The translations under genes and the position numbers were made by a program. The notes under the pieces are model-generated. The model was not told the origin of the DNA. It was given only the letters and a program-made list of their open reading frames with translations, and did not search any database. Below, piece by piece: positions 9,389 to 17,980 of a stretch of DNA of 64,000 nucleotides (positions are counted from its first letter, which is position 1; every line of letters begins with the position of its first letter). This stretch comes from Microbulbifer sp. HZ11 (GTDB taxonomy: Bacteria > Pseudomonadota > Gammaproteobacteria > Pseudomonadales > Cellvibrionaceae): positions 744,001-808,000 of the forward strand of contig NZ_JELR01000002.1 of assembly GCF_000708675.1 (NCBI RefSeq), given 5' to 3'.

Positions 9389-10431
9389 CCAGCCTCCCAG
9401 ATCGCCAGCAGATCGTTGCTCTGATTGCCGAAGCCAATCGCAGCGGAGCCCGGCTGGCCAAGGCCTGTGCCTTGCTGAACTTGAGCGTACGCACCTATCA
9501 ACGCTGGGTCACTGACGAGGTTGTCAGGGAAGATCAGAGGCCCGTGGTGCCGAGGCCGGAGCCATCGAACAAACTGACGGCTAAGGAGCGTCAAGCCGTA
9601 ATAGCCCTGTGTAATCAACCTGAATACCGAAGCTGCCCTCCAGCATTTATTGTTGCTGACCAGCTGGATCAGGGCCATTATCTCGCCTCTGAATCAACGC
9701 TCTACCGGGTTTTACATGAATACAATCAAGTCCACCGTAGAGGCCGCCAGAAGGCGCCGGAGCGGAAGCGAGCAGCGACCACACACAAAGCATCAGAACC
9801 AAACTGTCTGTGGTCGTGGGATATCTCGTGGCTACCAGGACCAGCATGCGGAACCTGGTATTACCTTTACTTGGTTATGGATGTTTACAGCCGGAAAATT
9901 GTCGGCCATGAGGTGTATGAGCGTGAGACCGGAGAGTTGGCTTGTGAGTTTATCGAGAAAGCCTGCTGGCGTGAGCGCCTGACGGCGAAGAGCAAGCCGC
10001 TTGTACTGCACTCCGATAATGGTAGCCCCATGAAGGCGGCGACATTCCTGGAGAAACTGTATGACCTTGGTATAACCCCCTCGAACAGCCGCCCCCGAGT
10101 GAGCAACGACAATGCCTACTCTGAGTCATTGTTCAAGACGCTGAAGTTCCGACCGGGCTTCCCGGCAAGTGGCTTCAAAACGATCAATGAAGCTCGGAAC
10201 TGGGTGCTGGCGTTTGTGCGATGGTACAACACCGAGCATCGCCACAGTGGCTTGAACTACGTAACACCTGAGCAACGCCATAATGGAGAGGCTCACGAGA
10301 TACTGATTCAGCGCAAAGTTGTGCTTGAGGCTGCGAAGGCCAAGAACCCTCGACGCTGGTCAGGAGAAACCAGAAACCTCAGCTTGCCGGAGTCAGTAAT
10401 GCTGAACCCGGACAAGGCGGTAAATTGTTAA
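9385..10431 (+). CDS. IS3-family transposase OrfB (DDE integrase core)
   Basis: A 348-residue rve-type transposase. It contains an N-terminal HTH_21-like part, then the DD(35)E catalytic triad Asp146 (WSWDISW), Asp211 (LHSDNGS) and Glu247 (AYSESLFKTLK). All three residues are present and the frame is intact, so it may be functional. Translation is probably coupled to orfA through the ATGA overlap. Confidence 0.9.
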   Translation: MTSLPDRQQIVALIAEANRSGARLAKACALLNLSVRTYQRWVTDEVVREDQRPVVPRPEPSNKLTAKERQAVIALCNQPEYRSCPPAFIVADQLDQGHYLASESTLYRVLHEYNQVHRRGRQKAPERKRAATTHKASEPNCLWSWDISWLPGPACGTWYYLYLVMDVYSRKIVGHEVYERETGELACEFIEKACWRERLTAKSKPLVLHSDNGSPMKAATFLEKLYDLGITPSNSRPRVSNDNAYSESLFKTLKFRPGFPASGFKTINEARNWVLAFVRWYNTEHRHSGLNYVTPEQRHNGEAHEILIQRKVVLEAAKAKNPRRWSGETRNLSLPESVMLNPDKAVNC

Positions 10432-10845
<414 letters not shown>

Positions 10846-10869
10846 CATCACAGTCGCTTGTTAAGCGCG
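10846..10869 (-). other. attC remnant (R'' end) of the SIR2 cassette
   Basis: The minus strand reads GCTTAAC followed by AAGCGACTG at 10866-10851, immediately after the SIR2 stop codon. GCTTAAC fits the cassette core RYYYAAC. The rest of the site has been replaced by the IS110 fragment. Confidence 0.55.
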
Positions 10870-12432
10870 CTACCAGCCGTAGACAATTCGGTCGTAGTAA
10901 CATGAAAGTTTTCTAAAGTAACTGGAGGCTGAGCATACTTTATAATCAAATTTATCTATGTTTTCTATCAAAAAGTCTCGAACCGCATTGGCATCAAACC
11001 TTTCAGGTTTCAAGAAACTCAAGAAAATTGCGGCATTCTCAGGAGTACAACTCTCTATAATTTCAGTCGTGGTGCTTTCCTTATGATTCTTTACGAAGGA
11101 CCTTGCATGCGTTTTCGTATGAAATGCGTCCTCTTTTCTATTCAGCCATTTGGAAAGGTCCAAACCCGACTCATCATACTTCGCTTGAGAGTCAATACCG
11201 ATTTCGCTTAGATACTTATATACTGGAATATAAGAAGAGCCTTTACCGACGCTAGGTATTGTAGACTCAACTATTTTGGTCGCGTCAAAACCTCCGTCAT
11301 TTCTAAGTAAATCAGAAAACAGGTCTATCGCCTGAATTGCCTGATATCCATACTTTGCTACCGCCTGCTGCTCTTGCTCTTCCCTTTCTTTAACTACGCC
11401 CACGCCAACTACAAATTCAATATCATCTTTATTCTCCACTTGATCGATATCTACTACGCATATTTTTTCTTCGGGGCTTTGTGTCTTAACGATTTCGTAT
11501 AGCTGCTCCTTGCAATAACGTAGAACTCTAGCTGGTATTTTACGTTTTGTTTCGTGAATGGCCTCATATACGGATACAAAGGAGTTCGATTTAACTACGA
11601 TAATAGGGATTCTTATTCCGTCAACTGTTAAGAACGTCTCTGAAACTCCTTCTTTTTCGTTATCCCTTAATCTTTGTACAAAAATTAGGTTGTTCTTTAG
11701 TTGCTCCCCCGCGCTTTCACCGATGCATTTCGAAACCGACAGCAGAAGAGATGCAATATTTTCATCAGATACGGAATAGCCGATAAATAGAACGGGATGT
11801 TCGACAAATATAGTTATCAACTTTGCTGCTAAATATGCGTTCCGTTCATTAAACTCCGAATAGTCTTCATCGGTCAACACCAAGCTTTTTGACCTGCTAC
11901 TGCAACCGTGTATTTTATATATTTCGCCAATGGATTGCGGATTGGAAAAAAGTAATTCTTTTTGGCCAATATAGACTTTATAATCGGGAAAAAGCTCCTC
12001 CAGTAGTTGGTCCCAATTCGTAGTAATTATTCCGTCAACATTGAGTTGACTTATTAAATCCAACTCATCTGAATAATCAGACTCTTTGTACTTGCCAACC
12101 GACACAGATTTTAAGTATTCACATATTTCTATTCTAAGTGCAGAGGTTATGTCTTTAACCTTGCCCTGATTTTTATTTCTACTTCCCTCGTATGCATCAC
12201 TTGACCACCAGTACTCGTTGAAGTCTTCACTCATTAGCTTGGCTACGGCAGGCAAATTTCCGTTTGCCTTAGAAAGATAATATTCATATGGCCTAAGACC
12301 GTTGCAAAATTTGGATAGTAACCCATTCCAGTCTTCCAACCCGAGATAACGCCTTGAAAAACCTGACCCGACGAACAAGAAAGGCCCCGCATGGGCGTTT
12401 AGGAATATTTCTTTGAGTTCTTCTTTGATCAT
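10870..12432 (-). CDS. SIR2-like domain protein, candidate anti-phage NADase
   Basis: A 520-residue, AT-rich cassette gene. The first about 240 residues fit the SIR2_2 family: VGSGFSRR (21-28, NAD-binding glycines), TTNWD (137-141), KIHG (173-176, catalytic His175), LVLTDEDYSEF (184-194) and FIGYS (216-220). The C-terminal about 270 residues contain no domain I recognise and may act as sensor. SIR2-domain proteins of this type act in bacterial defence by depleting NAD+ in infected cells (Thoeris, DSR and related systems). The function here is inferred from the domain only. The gene stands alone between a broken attC and an intact attC, so it should be self-sufficient if functional. Confidence 0.75.
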   Translation of the reverse strand: MIKEELKEIFLNAHAGPFLFVGSGFSRRYLGLEDWNGLLSKFCNGLRPYEYYLSKANGNLPAVAKLMSEDFNEYWWSSDAYEGSRNKNQGKVKDITSALRIEICEYLKSVSVGKYKESDYSDELDLISQLNVDGIITTNWDQLLEELFPDYKVYIGQKELLFSNPQSIGEIYKIHGCSSRSKSLVLTDEDYSEFNERNAYLAAKLITIFVEHPVLFIGYSVSDENIASLLLSVSKCIGESAGEQLKNNLIFVQRLRDNEKEGVSETFLTVDGIRIPIIVVKSNSFVSVYEAIHETKRKIPARVLRYCKEQLYEIVKTQSPEEKICVVDIDQVENKDDIEFVVGVGVVKEREEQEQQAVAKYGYQAIQAIDLFSDLLRNDGGFDATKIVESTIPSVGKGSSYIPVYKYLSEIGIDSQAKYDESGLDLSKWLNRKEDAFHTKTHARSFVKNHKESTTTEIIESCTPENAAIFLSFLKPERFDANAVRDFLIENIDKFDYKVCSASSYFRKLSCYYDRIVYGW

Positions 12433-12463
12433 ACCTTCTTCAACACTATTAATGGGCTTTATC

Positions 12464-12582
12464 GCTTAACGCCCAGCGCAGGCGCAGCCAGCGCGGAGCG
12501 CATTTTGTGTTAATGTTTGAGCGCAGCGAGTAACACAAAAGGTGCGTAGCGTTGGCTGTCGCTCTGCCGCTGATTGTTAACC
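12464..12582 (-). other. attC site of the GNAT cassette
   Basis: A 119-base site. Minus strand: R'' GGTTAAC with AATCAGCG, then a long imperfect palindrome (cagccaacgctacgcacc / gagcgcattttgtg), ending in R' GTTAAGC, a match to GTTRRRY. It closely resembles the site at 16877-16996. It overlaps the stop of the upstream small gene. Confidence 0.85.
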
Positions 12583-12743
12583 TATTCTTGCTCGTCACTA
12601 CGATCAATGAGGTTTTCTGGGGAACCAAGGGTGCTATCTTTCTCAAGCTCTTCCTTGACATCTTCAGGAAGAGGTTTGAATAGCTCTTTTGCTCTCTCTT
12701 CGGCTTTTCTCTTAGCCTGCTCGTATCTTTCTTTATCGTTCAT
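12582..12743 (-). CDS. Small charged protein coupled to the GNAT-like gene
   Basis: A 53-residue protein (starts MNDKERYEQAKRKAEERAKE). Its ATG overlaps the stop of the upstream acetyltransferase-like gene in ATGA (12740-12743), so translation is probably coupled. It is rich in Lys and Glu and predicted to be mostly helical or coiled-coil, then a short PLPEDVKEELEK helix. No family was recognised. Its stop codon lies in the attC R'' box. The overlap and clean frame make it more likely than chance to be coding. Confidence 0.6.
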   Translation of the reverse strand: MNDKERYEQAKRKAEERAKELFKPLPEDVKEELEKDSTLGSPENLIDRSDEQE

Positions 12744-13273
12744 AAATCTCTCACCAGGTAATGTGGATTACCTTTCTTTGGTCCCACCAACTTGAAACCG
12801 CCGTGCGACATGTAGTATTTGATGAGTTTTTCATTCATTGGCTCCATGATCCGGATCTTTTTGGCGCCAATCAGATCACCATAAATTTCATAAGCCAGCA
12901 AAGATATATTGAACATTTCACCAGCATACGGACAATTTTTCGGGGCTCGCTCTATGAAATCCAATCGCATTTCAGTGCCTCTAAATGTAGGGCGCCCGAG
13001 AGACATAGAGCAAAGGGTATTCCCTAGCCATACCGACATATCAAATGACTTTGGATAGAAAACTTTGTAGCTTCGAGAGAACGCCCAGTCCCAAGATACT
13101 TTCCTCTTGTCCACATCTTTCCAAGCTTGAAAAGCGTTCAACGCCTTATGGTCAATACCCTCGATATTAAGAACTCCCCTCAAATTTGAGGGCAAGCTCT
13201 CTTTTGCAATGTCTCTTGCCTGCGCTCGAAACACGTCATACCGTTCTAACGTTTCCTTGTGTGACGGTTGCAT
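12740..13273 (-). CDS. GNAT-like N-acetyltransferase cassette gene
   Basis: A 177-residue protein. The C-terminal half looks like a GNAT fold: LDFIERAPKN strand, then LLAYEIYGDLIGAKKIRI (helix and strand) and LIKYYMSHGGFKLVG, the usual tyrosine plus GF ending of acetyltransferases. The acetyl-CoA loop (Q/RxxGxG/A) is not clear, so the assignment rests on overall pattern. A TTTAAGGAG site precedes the ATG. First gene of a two-gene cassette. Acceptor unknown. Confidence 0.55.
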   Translation of the reverse strand: MQPSHKETLERYDVFRAQARDIAKESLPSNLRGVLNIEGIDHKALNAFQAWKDVDKRKVSWDWAFSRSYKVFYPKSFDMSVWLGNTLCSMSLGRPTFRGTEMRLDFIERAPKNCPYAGEMFNISLLAYEIYGDLIGAKKIRIMEPMNEKLIKYYMSHGGFKLVGPKKGNPHYLVRDL

Positions 13274-13314
13274 TTTTTCTCCTTAAATATGCTGGATTGG
13301 CTCATAGGTTAACG

Positions 13315-15096
13315 AGCCTGTAGAAAAACAACTCCCAGCAGTCGTCGCCTCAAGGCTCTTTTCTCGTTTACATACTGACCGCCATTTAACCACACTAATT
13401 TCACTTACTCACGCATGCGCGTATTTTCACCATATCGCCCCAAAATTAATGCAGAAGCCCCTAGGAATTAATGTACTGCGCCGTATCGCATCAACTTTTC
13501 GATATTATGCACCAAGCAGAACATCTGCCACTGTCCCTGCACCTTGTGTTTTCCACGCAACGAGAAGCGACTCAGTCGCTTGTTTGTGCCAATATTACCG
13601 AAGACTGGCTCGACCACCGACATGCGATGACTGTAAATTGTCTTGCCTTCCACGCTATCGACCCGTCTTTTCATCCAGTCCGTTGCTGTTTTACCATTCG
13701 TCCAAGTAAAAGAGACTTGTCGTCCGTGGCCATCCCGGGTATCCGCCGATTCGGGATTGCGCATACATTGGCTTTTTAGCGGGCAGTGTCGACAGTCTGT
13801 GAGTCGCCCTTCAAAGTGAAGTTTTTGCTTCCCCTCGCTGACGCGCTCATCTCGGTAGAGCAACATTTCATTGCCGGCGGGGCAGATACAGGTCTTACTT
13901 CTTTTATTGAGTCTGAACTCGCTAGCGGGCAGAACCTGCTTAACGCCCTTTACCGTATCTTGGTGACGCTTACCGTGTTTTTCTTTTTGCTTGGCAAACG
14001 CCTTGTCGCGGGAACGGAACTGGTTGTCGGGAATGAAGGCATTGACACCTTCACTTCTCAGCATCTCGTTATTAGATTCACTTGAGAATCCGGTATCTGC
14101 GGTAACAATGACCTGGTCCGAAAGAATATCCTCGGCGATACCTGCGTTCCGATAACGCGTGTTAATGCCGTCAAGAATCGGCTTTAAGGTATGCGCTTCC
14201 TGCCCTTCCCCGAAGGCTTGCGCCTCCACGACAATCTGATGTTTCTTGTCGACCGCCGCAATTCCGTTATAGCCCTGGATGGTGCCTTTACTAGTCTTCA
14301 TCTTGGCCGACTCGTTGTCGGTGATGTTACTTTTTACTTCTTTCGGTTTCTTGCCCTGCCCCATCCTTGGGGCTTGCGTCTTTAGGAAGTTGTCGATCTT
14401 TTCAAAGTGCTTCTCCAAGGTCTTCTGCGCCTGCTCGAGACGCTGCTTTCGCTCCCGTTCGGCGGGCTTCCTTCCATCCAGCTTCTTATGCTCTGAGAGA
14501 CAATGACGGATCTTCTTGCGGATCTTCGCCTGCTTTTGCTCGAGCTCTTTAAAAGTTCCAGAGTGTGACTTGCTGGCATTCGACGACATCTTGCAGCCAT
14601 CAATGGCAAAGAGTTCATTACCCAAAAGACCTTCCTGGTCGCAAACCATCAGCACCTGCTCAAAGACAGACTGTATGGCATCGGGATAACTACTGACAAA
14701 GCTGGCAATGCTGGTGAAGTGCGGCACGCTGTCACAGGACAGAGCTTTGAACAGTATATTATGCTCACACTGCCATTGGATCTCCCGGCTAGACGTGATG
14801 CCTTTGGAGTAAGCGAACAGGATAATCTTCAAGAGAATAGCCGGATCGTATGCAGACCGCCCACCACCTTCATTCTTGTACTTGTCGTAGAAAGCGGAAA
14901 GATTGATACGGTTATCGATCAGGTGATGCAGCGTGTACTCGAAGGTATTCGGCTGCAATTGATCTTCGAAATTGATTACAACCATTGTGTCCTGGCTGTA
15001 ATTATAGGGCTTGAAGTTGGGCATGACGGGATCTCGGAACCGGGCCCGCAGATTTTATCAAAATCTACTAGGTTTTTAGAGTTTTTCTACAGCCTG
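13315..15096 (-). mobile_element. IS1182-family insertion sequence inserted in an attC core
   Basis: About 1.78 kb. Inverted ends: AGCCTGTAGAAAAAC at 13315 and, on the other strand, AGGCTGTAGAAAAAC ending near 15095 (one mismatch). AACG occurs just outside each end (13311-13314 and 15097-15100) and is a likely four-base target duplication. Joining these flanks gives a GTTAACG core, so the element went into the junction box of the attC beside the TIR cassette. Confidence 0.8.
13468..15024 (-). CDS. IS1182-family transposase
   Basis: A 518-residue, apparently intact transposase. N-terminal DUF772-type domain (INLSAFYDKYKNEGGG...YDPAILLKIILFAYSKGI), then the DDE catalytic core with DGCKMSSNASK (first Asp), VTADTGFSSESN (second Asp) and MSVVEPVFGNIG (Glu). 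A cysteine cluster (CICPAGNEM, CRHCPLKSQCM) is typical of the family. A long coiled-coil is inserted between the first Asp and the core. It runs in the same direction as the cassette genes. Confidence 0.92.
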   Translation of the reverse strand: MPNFKPYNYSQDTMVVINFEDQLQPNTFEYTLHHLIDNRINLSAFYDKYKNEGGGRSAYDPAILLKIILFAYSKGITSSREIQWQCEHNILFKALSCDSVPHFTSIASFVSSYPDAIQSVFEQVLMVCDQEGLLGNELFAIDGCKMSSNASKSHSGTFKELEQKQAKIRKKIRHCLSEHKKLDGRKPAERERKQRLEQAQKTLEKHFEKIDNFLKTQAPRMGQGKKPKEVKSNITDNESAKMKTSKGTIQGYNGIAAVDKKHQIVVEAQAFGEGQEAHTLKPILDGINTRYRNAGIAEDILSDQVIVTADTGFSSESNNEMLRSEGVNAFIPDNQFRSRDKAFAKQKEKHGKRHQDTVKGVKQVLPASEFRLNKRSKTCICPAGNEMLLYRDERVSEGKQKLHFEGRLTDCRHCPLKSQCMRNPESADTRDGHGRQVSFTWTNGKTATDWMKRRVDSVEGKTIYSHRMSVVEPVFGNIGTNKRLSRFSLRGKHKVQGQWQMFCLVHNIEKLMRYGAVH

Positions 15097-15208
15097 AACG
15101 CCGCGCACAGGGGCGGCTTACCTTGCGCACTTTATATGCAAAATTGAGCGAAGCGAATGCACATAAAGTGCGCAAGGTAAGGCGTCCCATTGCTGCGCTT
15201 TGTTAACT
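15097..15208 (-). other. attC site of the TIR cassette, R' box split by IS1182
   Basis: From AACGCCGCGCACAGG to GTTAACT. The internal palindrome (ttaccttgcgcactttat / cataaagtgcgcaaggtaa) is well kept. The R' box is separated from its outer bases by IS1182, so recombination here is probably disabled. Confidence 0.8.
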
Positions 15209-15212
15209 CACT

Positions 15213-16031
15213 TCAAATTAGCCTGTTAAAGTCGATTTCATAGCCAGCCGCTTTCATTTCTTTGGCTATGTCTAGCTGCCAATCTTTATCACTTATATAA
15301 ACGATACCGCTTATATCGTTAGGCAGCTCTATTGCGCCTTCGACTAAGGGCGTCACATTTTCACGACCGAGCTTTCCAATTAGAAACCCATGCTCGAATA
15401 CCACGTTCTGTCTCGCGCGGGATCTTAGCTCACCTTTTTCAGCTTCATCTTTCACATTACCCATATCATCAGCGGTATATAGAACAATCCCGAAGCTTAC
15501 ATCATTTGAATAATTTTCTATTTTTTCGATGATAGTCATACTTCGGCTTGCTTGCTCATGGAGTATGATCGCTTCAAAACCAAGTTTTTCTACAAATCTC
15601 GCCGTTCGCTCTTTTGCCTCTCCATCATGACCATGCACTATGAAAACCTTATTCTTTGGTTTCTCACTCTGGCTAACTGTTATAGAAACATCTTCATCTT
15701 CATTTTTTTCACGAAAGTCATATTCATCATTTTTAACGTCGATAATAAGAGAGTCTATGTACGATAACATCGTCTCTCCATCTTGCCGCCAAAATGTTTC
15801 CGCATCACTTTCTCCACGTCTAACTACAAATACATTATGAATAAGTTTTGAGTTCAAAGTGGAGCTTTCACCTGGAAGGTGATCATCTAAAAATTGAGCA
15901 AACTTACGACGCCAAGCATCAAATCTTTCTCTGCCAAAATTTCGACCACGAGTATCGTAAGCCTGTAGGACTTCGCCAGTAAGTCTATCCCTGAACACAT
16001 TCAAGTTTTCGATTATTCTTTGTTTTTCCAT
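15213..16031 (-). CDS. TIR-like domain protein (PF10137-type predicted nucleotide-binding), candidate defence effector
   Basis: A 272-residue cassette gene. The N-terminal about 120 residues are a charged, partly helical domain of unknown type. From residue 128 on it matches the TIR-like family of predicted nucleotide-binding proteins: KVFIVHGHDGEAK (128-140), ASRSMTIIEKIENY (161-174, with the candidate catalytic Glu169), FGIVLYTADD (180-189) and RSRARQNVVFEHGFLIGKLG (203-222). This domain is an effector in CBASS and Pycsar-type defence, where it cleaves NAD+. No cyclase or sensor gene is next to it. It either works alone or depends on genes elsewhere. Confidence 0.8.
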   Translation of the reverse strand: MEKQRIIENLNVFRDRLTGEVLQAYDTRGRNFGRERFDAWRRKFAQFLDDHLPGESSTLNSKLIHNVFVVRRGESDAETFWRQDGETMLSYIDSLIIDVKNDEYDFREKNEDEDVSITVSQSEKPKNKVFIVHGHDGEAKERTARFVEKLGFEAIILHEQASRSMTIIEKIENYSNDVSFGIVLYTADDMGNVKDEAEKGELRSRARQNVVFEHGFLIGKLGRENVTPLVEGAIELPNDISGIVYISDKDWQLDIAKEMKAAGYEIDFNRLI

Positions 16032-16046
16032 CCGATCCTTCTCAAG

Positions 16047-16190
16047 AGTTAACGCCCGCAGCAGAGGCGACCAACGCTATGCACATTTTGTGCGATACTG
16101 GGAGCGCAGCGACCCGCACAAAATGTGCATAGCGTTGGGCGTCCCGCGGAGGCCCGAAGGGCCGGAGCAAACTGCCTGCGATTGTTAAGT
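16047..16190 (-). other. attC site, long class
   Basis: A 144-base site from AGTTAAC to GTTAAGT. It has the long-class insert ccgcggaggcccgaagggcc next to R'', and the central palindrome caacgctatgcacattttgtg / cacaaaatgtgcatagcgttg. It overlaps the last codons of the gene upstream. Confidence 0.85.
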
Positions 16191-16862
16191 AGCATTATAT
16201 GCAACTGCGTGAATCCAGCCACCAAAGTTCTTACTATACCGTTTGATAAAATCAAGTTGTCGACTAAATATTTCCTTACGTTCTATATCGTAACCTCCAG
16301 CAACATAAAGCTGTCGAGTCGAGGGTTTAATTTTTGAATGAAGCAACATATGGGTGGCGTGACTATAGCCATTATAAAAATTTTTAGCGCGCACTAGAAA
16401 TTCGACCCCGTTTTGATTCAACCCCAGTAACTCTTTATTTTTGACAACTATTTCAATTACTTTGTCAGCTCTAGTGTGACTGCTCTTCTTTTTGTAGTCT
16501 TCAAAGAAGTTGAACTCATGCTTTCCATTGGCAACACGTAATTTAATTTCTTTTTTAAGTAAAGCGGAGTAACACAAAGATTCATATGAAATTCGCATCG
16601 AATTACCTGCGGGAGCTATATGCCCGAGAGATAACAATTGAGTCGCAGTTACAGCTGATTCAATAGCTACGAAAATATAACCTGAGACTGAAGAAGCACG
16701 ATAAGATTCATCGTTATAGCAAGGTGATTTTTCTAACAGAGAAAACGCCTTTGAAAATATTTCTGAAAGCTCTTCAATCTCGACCTTGAAGTCATTTAAG
16801 AATAGTTCTCTAGCCTCAATATCATCAACCGTGATGTGCTTAAAAAGATCTGAGCTTTGCAC
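16185..16862 (-). CDS. Hypothetical cassette protein, 225 residues
   Basis: No family recognised with confidence. The protein is largely helical, soluble and AT-rich in codon use. A long helix (DFKVEIEELSEIFSKAFSLL, residues about 24-43) is followed by SVSGYIFVAIESAVTATQLL and a C-terminal part with RAKNFYNGYSHATHMLL. The Y-x(3)-S-H-A-x-H pattern and general layout recall DUF5677/HEPN-like helical proteins, but this is only a resemblance. Lies between two intact attC sites, so it is a single-gene cassette. Confidence 0.7.
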   Translation of the reverse strand: MQSSDLFKHITVDDIEARELFLNDFKVEIEELSEIFSKAFSLLEKSPCYNDESYRASSVSGYIFVAIESAVTATQLLSLGHIAPAGNSMRISYESLCYSALLKKEIKLRVANGKHEFNFFEDYKKKSSHTRADKVIEIVVKNKELLGLNQNGVEFLVRAKNFYNGYSHATHMLLHSKIKPSTRQLYVAGGYDIERKEIFSRQLDFIKRYSKNFGGWIHAVAYNAT

Positions 16863-16876
16863 GAACTCTCCTTGCT

Positions 16877-16996
16877 ACTTAACGCCCAGCGCAGGCGCAG
16901 CCAGCGCGGAGCACATTTTGTGTTAATGTTTGAGCGCCAGCGAGTAACACAAAAGGTGCGTAGCGTTGGCTGTCGCTCTGCCGCTGATTGTTATGC
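16877..16996 (-). other. attC site, short class
   Basis: A 120-base site from ACTTAAC to GTTATGC. It is nearly identical to the site at 12464-12582 (same cgcagccagcgcggag, gtgttaatgtttgagcg and gtagcgttggctgtcgctctgccgctgatt blocks), although the adjacent genes are unrelated. Confidence 0.88.
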
Positions 16997-17000
16997 ACTT

Positions 17001-17381
17001 TTAGTGCTCGATCCCTACCACAAGGGCAATTGGATACTCTCTATCTTCTTGGGATACGGCTAAATACAAGATATAGTCTTCACGCTCCCAAACAGCGGAA
17101 ACATAAGAACACGGAACATAGAATTCATCTTCGATTTCGTCATCTAGACCATCTAAACTTGATGAGAATTTGTGCTCACCATATTTTTCATCGAGTGCAG
17201 ACGCTAGTCTCTTGAGACTTTCAGAAAATTCTTGGACTATCGAATCTATCAACTCGTCATCATACTGCTCTTCTTCACCTTCAAGAAGACGAAATTTAAT
17301 TACTTGAACAACCTCTTCTCCAGAAGAAATGAGACCTTCAACATGGCTCACGATATCTTCCGAAATTTTTACTTCTACCAT
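17001..17381 (-). CDS. Hypothetical acidic cassette protein, 126 residues
   Basis: The start at 17381 (MVEVKISEDIV) is preceded by an AGGAA ribosome binding site. The longer frame upstream is only translated attC. The protein is strongly acidic (EGEEEQYDDELID, DGLDDEIEDEF) with a beta-rich C-terminal half (YVSAVWEREDYILYLAVSQED). No family recognised. The acidic, small, single-domain form resembles immunity or antitoxin-like proteins often found in cassettes, but nothing here proves that. Confidence 0.65.
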   Translation of the reverse strand: MVEVKISEDIVSHVEGLISSGEEVVQVIKFRLLEGEEEQYDDELIDSIVQEFSESLKRLASALDEKYGEHKFSSSLDGLDDEIEDEFYVPCSYVSAVWEREDYILYLAVSQEDREYPIALVVGIEH

Positions 17382-17402
17382 AATCTCGAATTTCCTGAGG
17401 AT

Positions 17403-17546
17403 GCATAACGCCGCCAGCAGGGGCAGCTTACCTTGTGCGCGTTTTGCGCAAAATTGGGAGCGCAGCGACCTGCGCAAAACGTGCACAAGGTAAGCTGTCC
17501 CGCGGAGGGCCGAAGGCCCGGAGCGAACTGCCTGGCCTTGTTAGTG
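17403..17546 (-). other. attC site, long class
   Basis: A 144-base site from GCATAAC to GTTAGTG, with the ccgcggagggccgaaggccc insert and palindrome ccttgtgcgcgttttgcgc / gcgcaaaacgtgcacaagg. It belongs to the gene-less cassette on its right. Confidence 0.85.
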
Positions 17547-17861
17547 TTGATGAACGTTGATGCCACCAAACGTAACTTACCGACAATTTGCAACGCGCTT
17601 GTGATGTAACCAACTCACTTTGAGCGGCACGTTTGGGAGGTACGCACCACGCTTATCCTTGAGTGGCTAAATTGCCCAAAAGGAATTAACCACTTTACTA
17701 GCCTCGCCGCCATTCACCAACTTTTAGAATGGAAGCCACTGAAGGCCATTAAAAGCGTCTCGTAAAATCCCTGCTTGCGAACTCAGCTCTACGGAGCACG
17801 GAGCCGCCGAATGCTTTCCGAATACTTTTAACTTTCGAGGCGGCGACACTTTGAACCCAAA
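17547..17861 (-). other. Gene-poor cassette
   Basis: About 315 bases between two attC sites with no frame of normal size on either strand. The best minus-strand candidate is a 32-codon frame at 17615-17713 (MAARLVKWLIPFGQ...), without a clear ribosome binding site. The cassette may carry a promoter, a small RNA or a dead gene. No conserved RNA structure was recognised. Confidence 0.6.
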
Positions 17862-17980
17862 CACTAACGCCGCGCACAGGGGCGGCTTACTTTATGCGCG
17901 TTTTGCGCAAAAATGGGAGCGCAGCGACCAGCGCAAGACGTGCATAAAGTAAGCCGTCCCTTTGCTGCGCTTTGTTAGGC
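17862..17980 (-). other. attC site, short class
   Basis: A 119-base site from CACTAAC to GTTAGGC, the latter a perfect GTTRRRY box. Palindrome ttactttatgcgcgttttgcgc / gcgcaagacgtgcataaagtaa. Overlaps the stop of the membrane-protein gene upstream. Confidence 0.87.

Noticed and set aside
16049..16255. Open frames across the attC sites (also near 17375-17613, 20005-20232, 21087-21341, 12449-12661)
   Set aside because: They share runs such as CTFCAGRCAP or FCAKMGATATAQKVHK only because they are translations of the repeated attC DNA. No ribosome binding sites.
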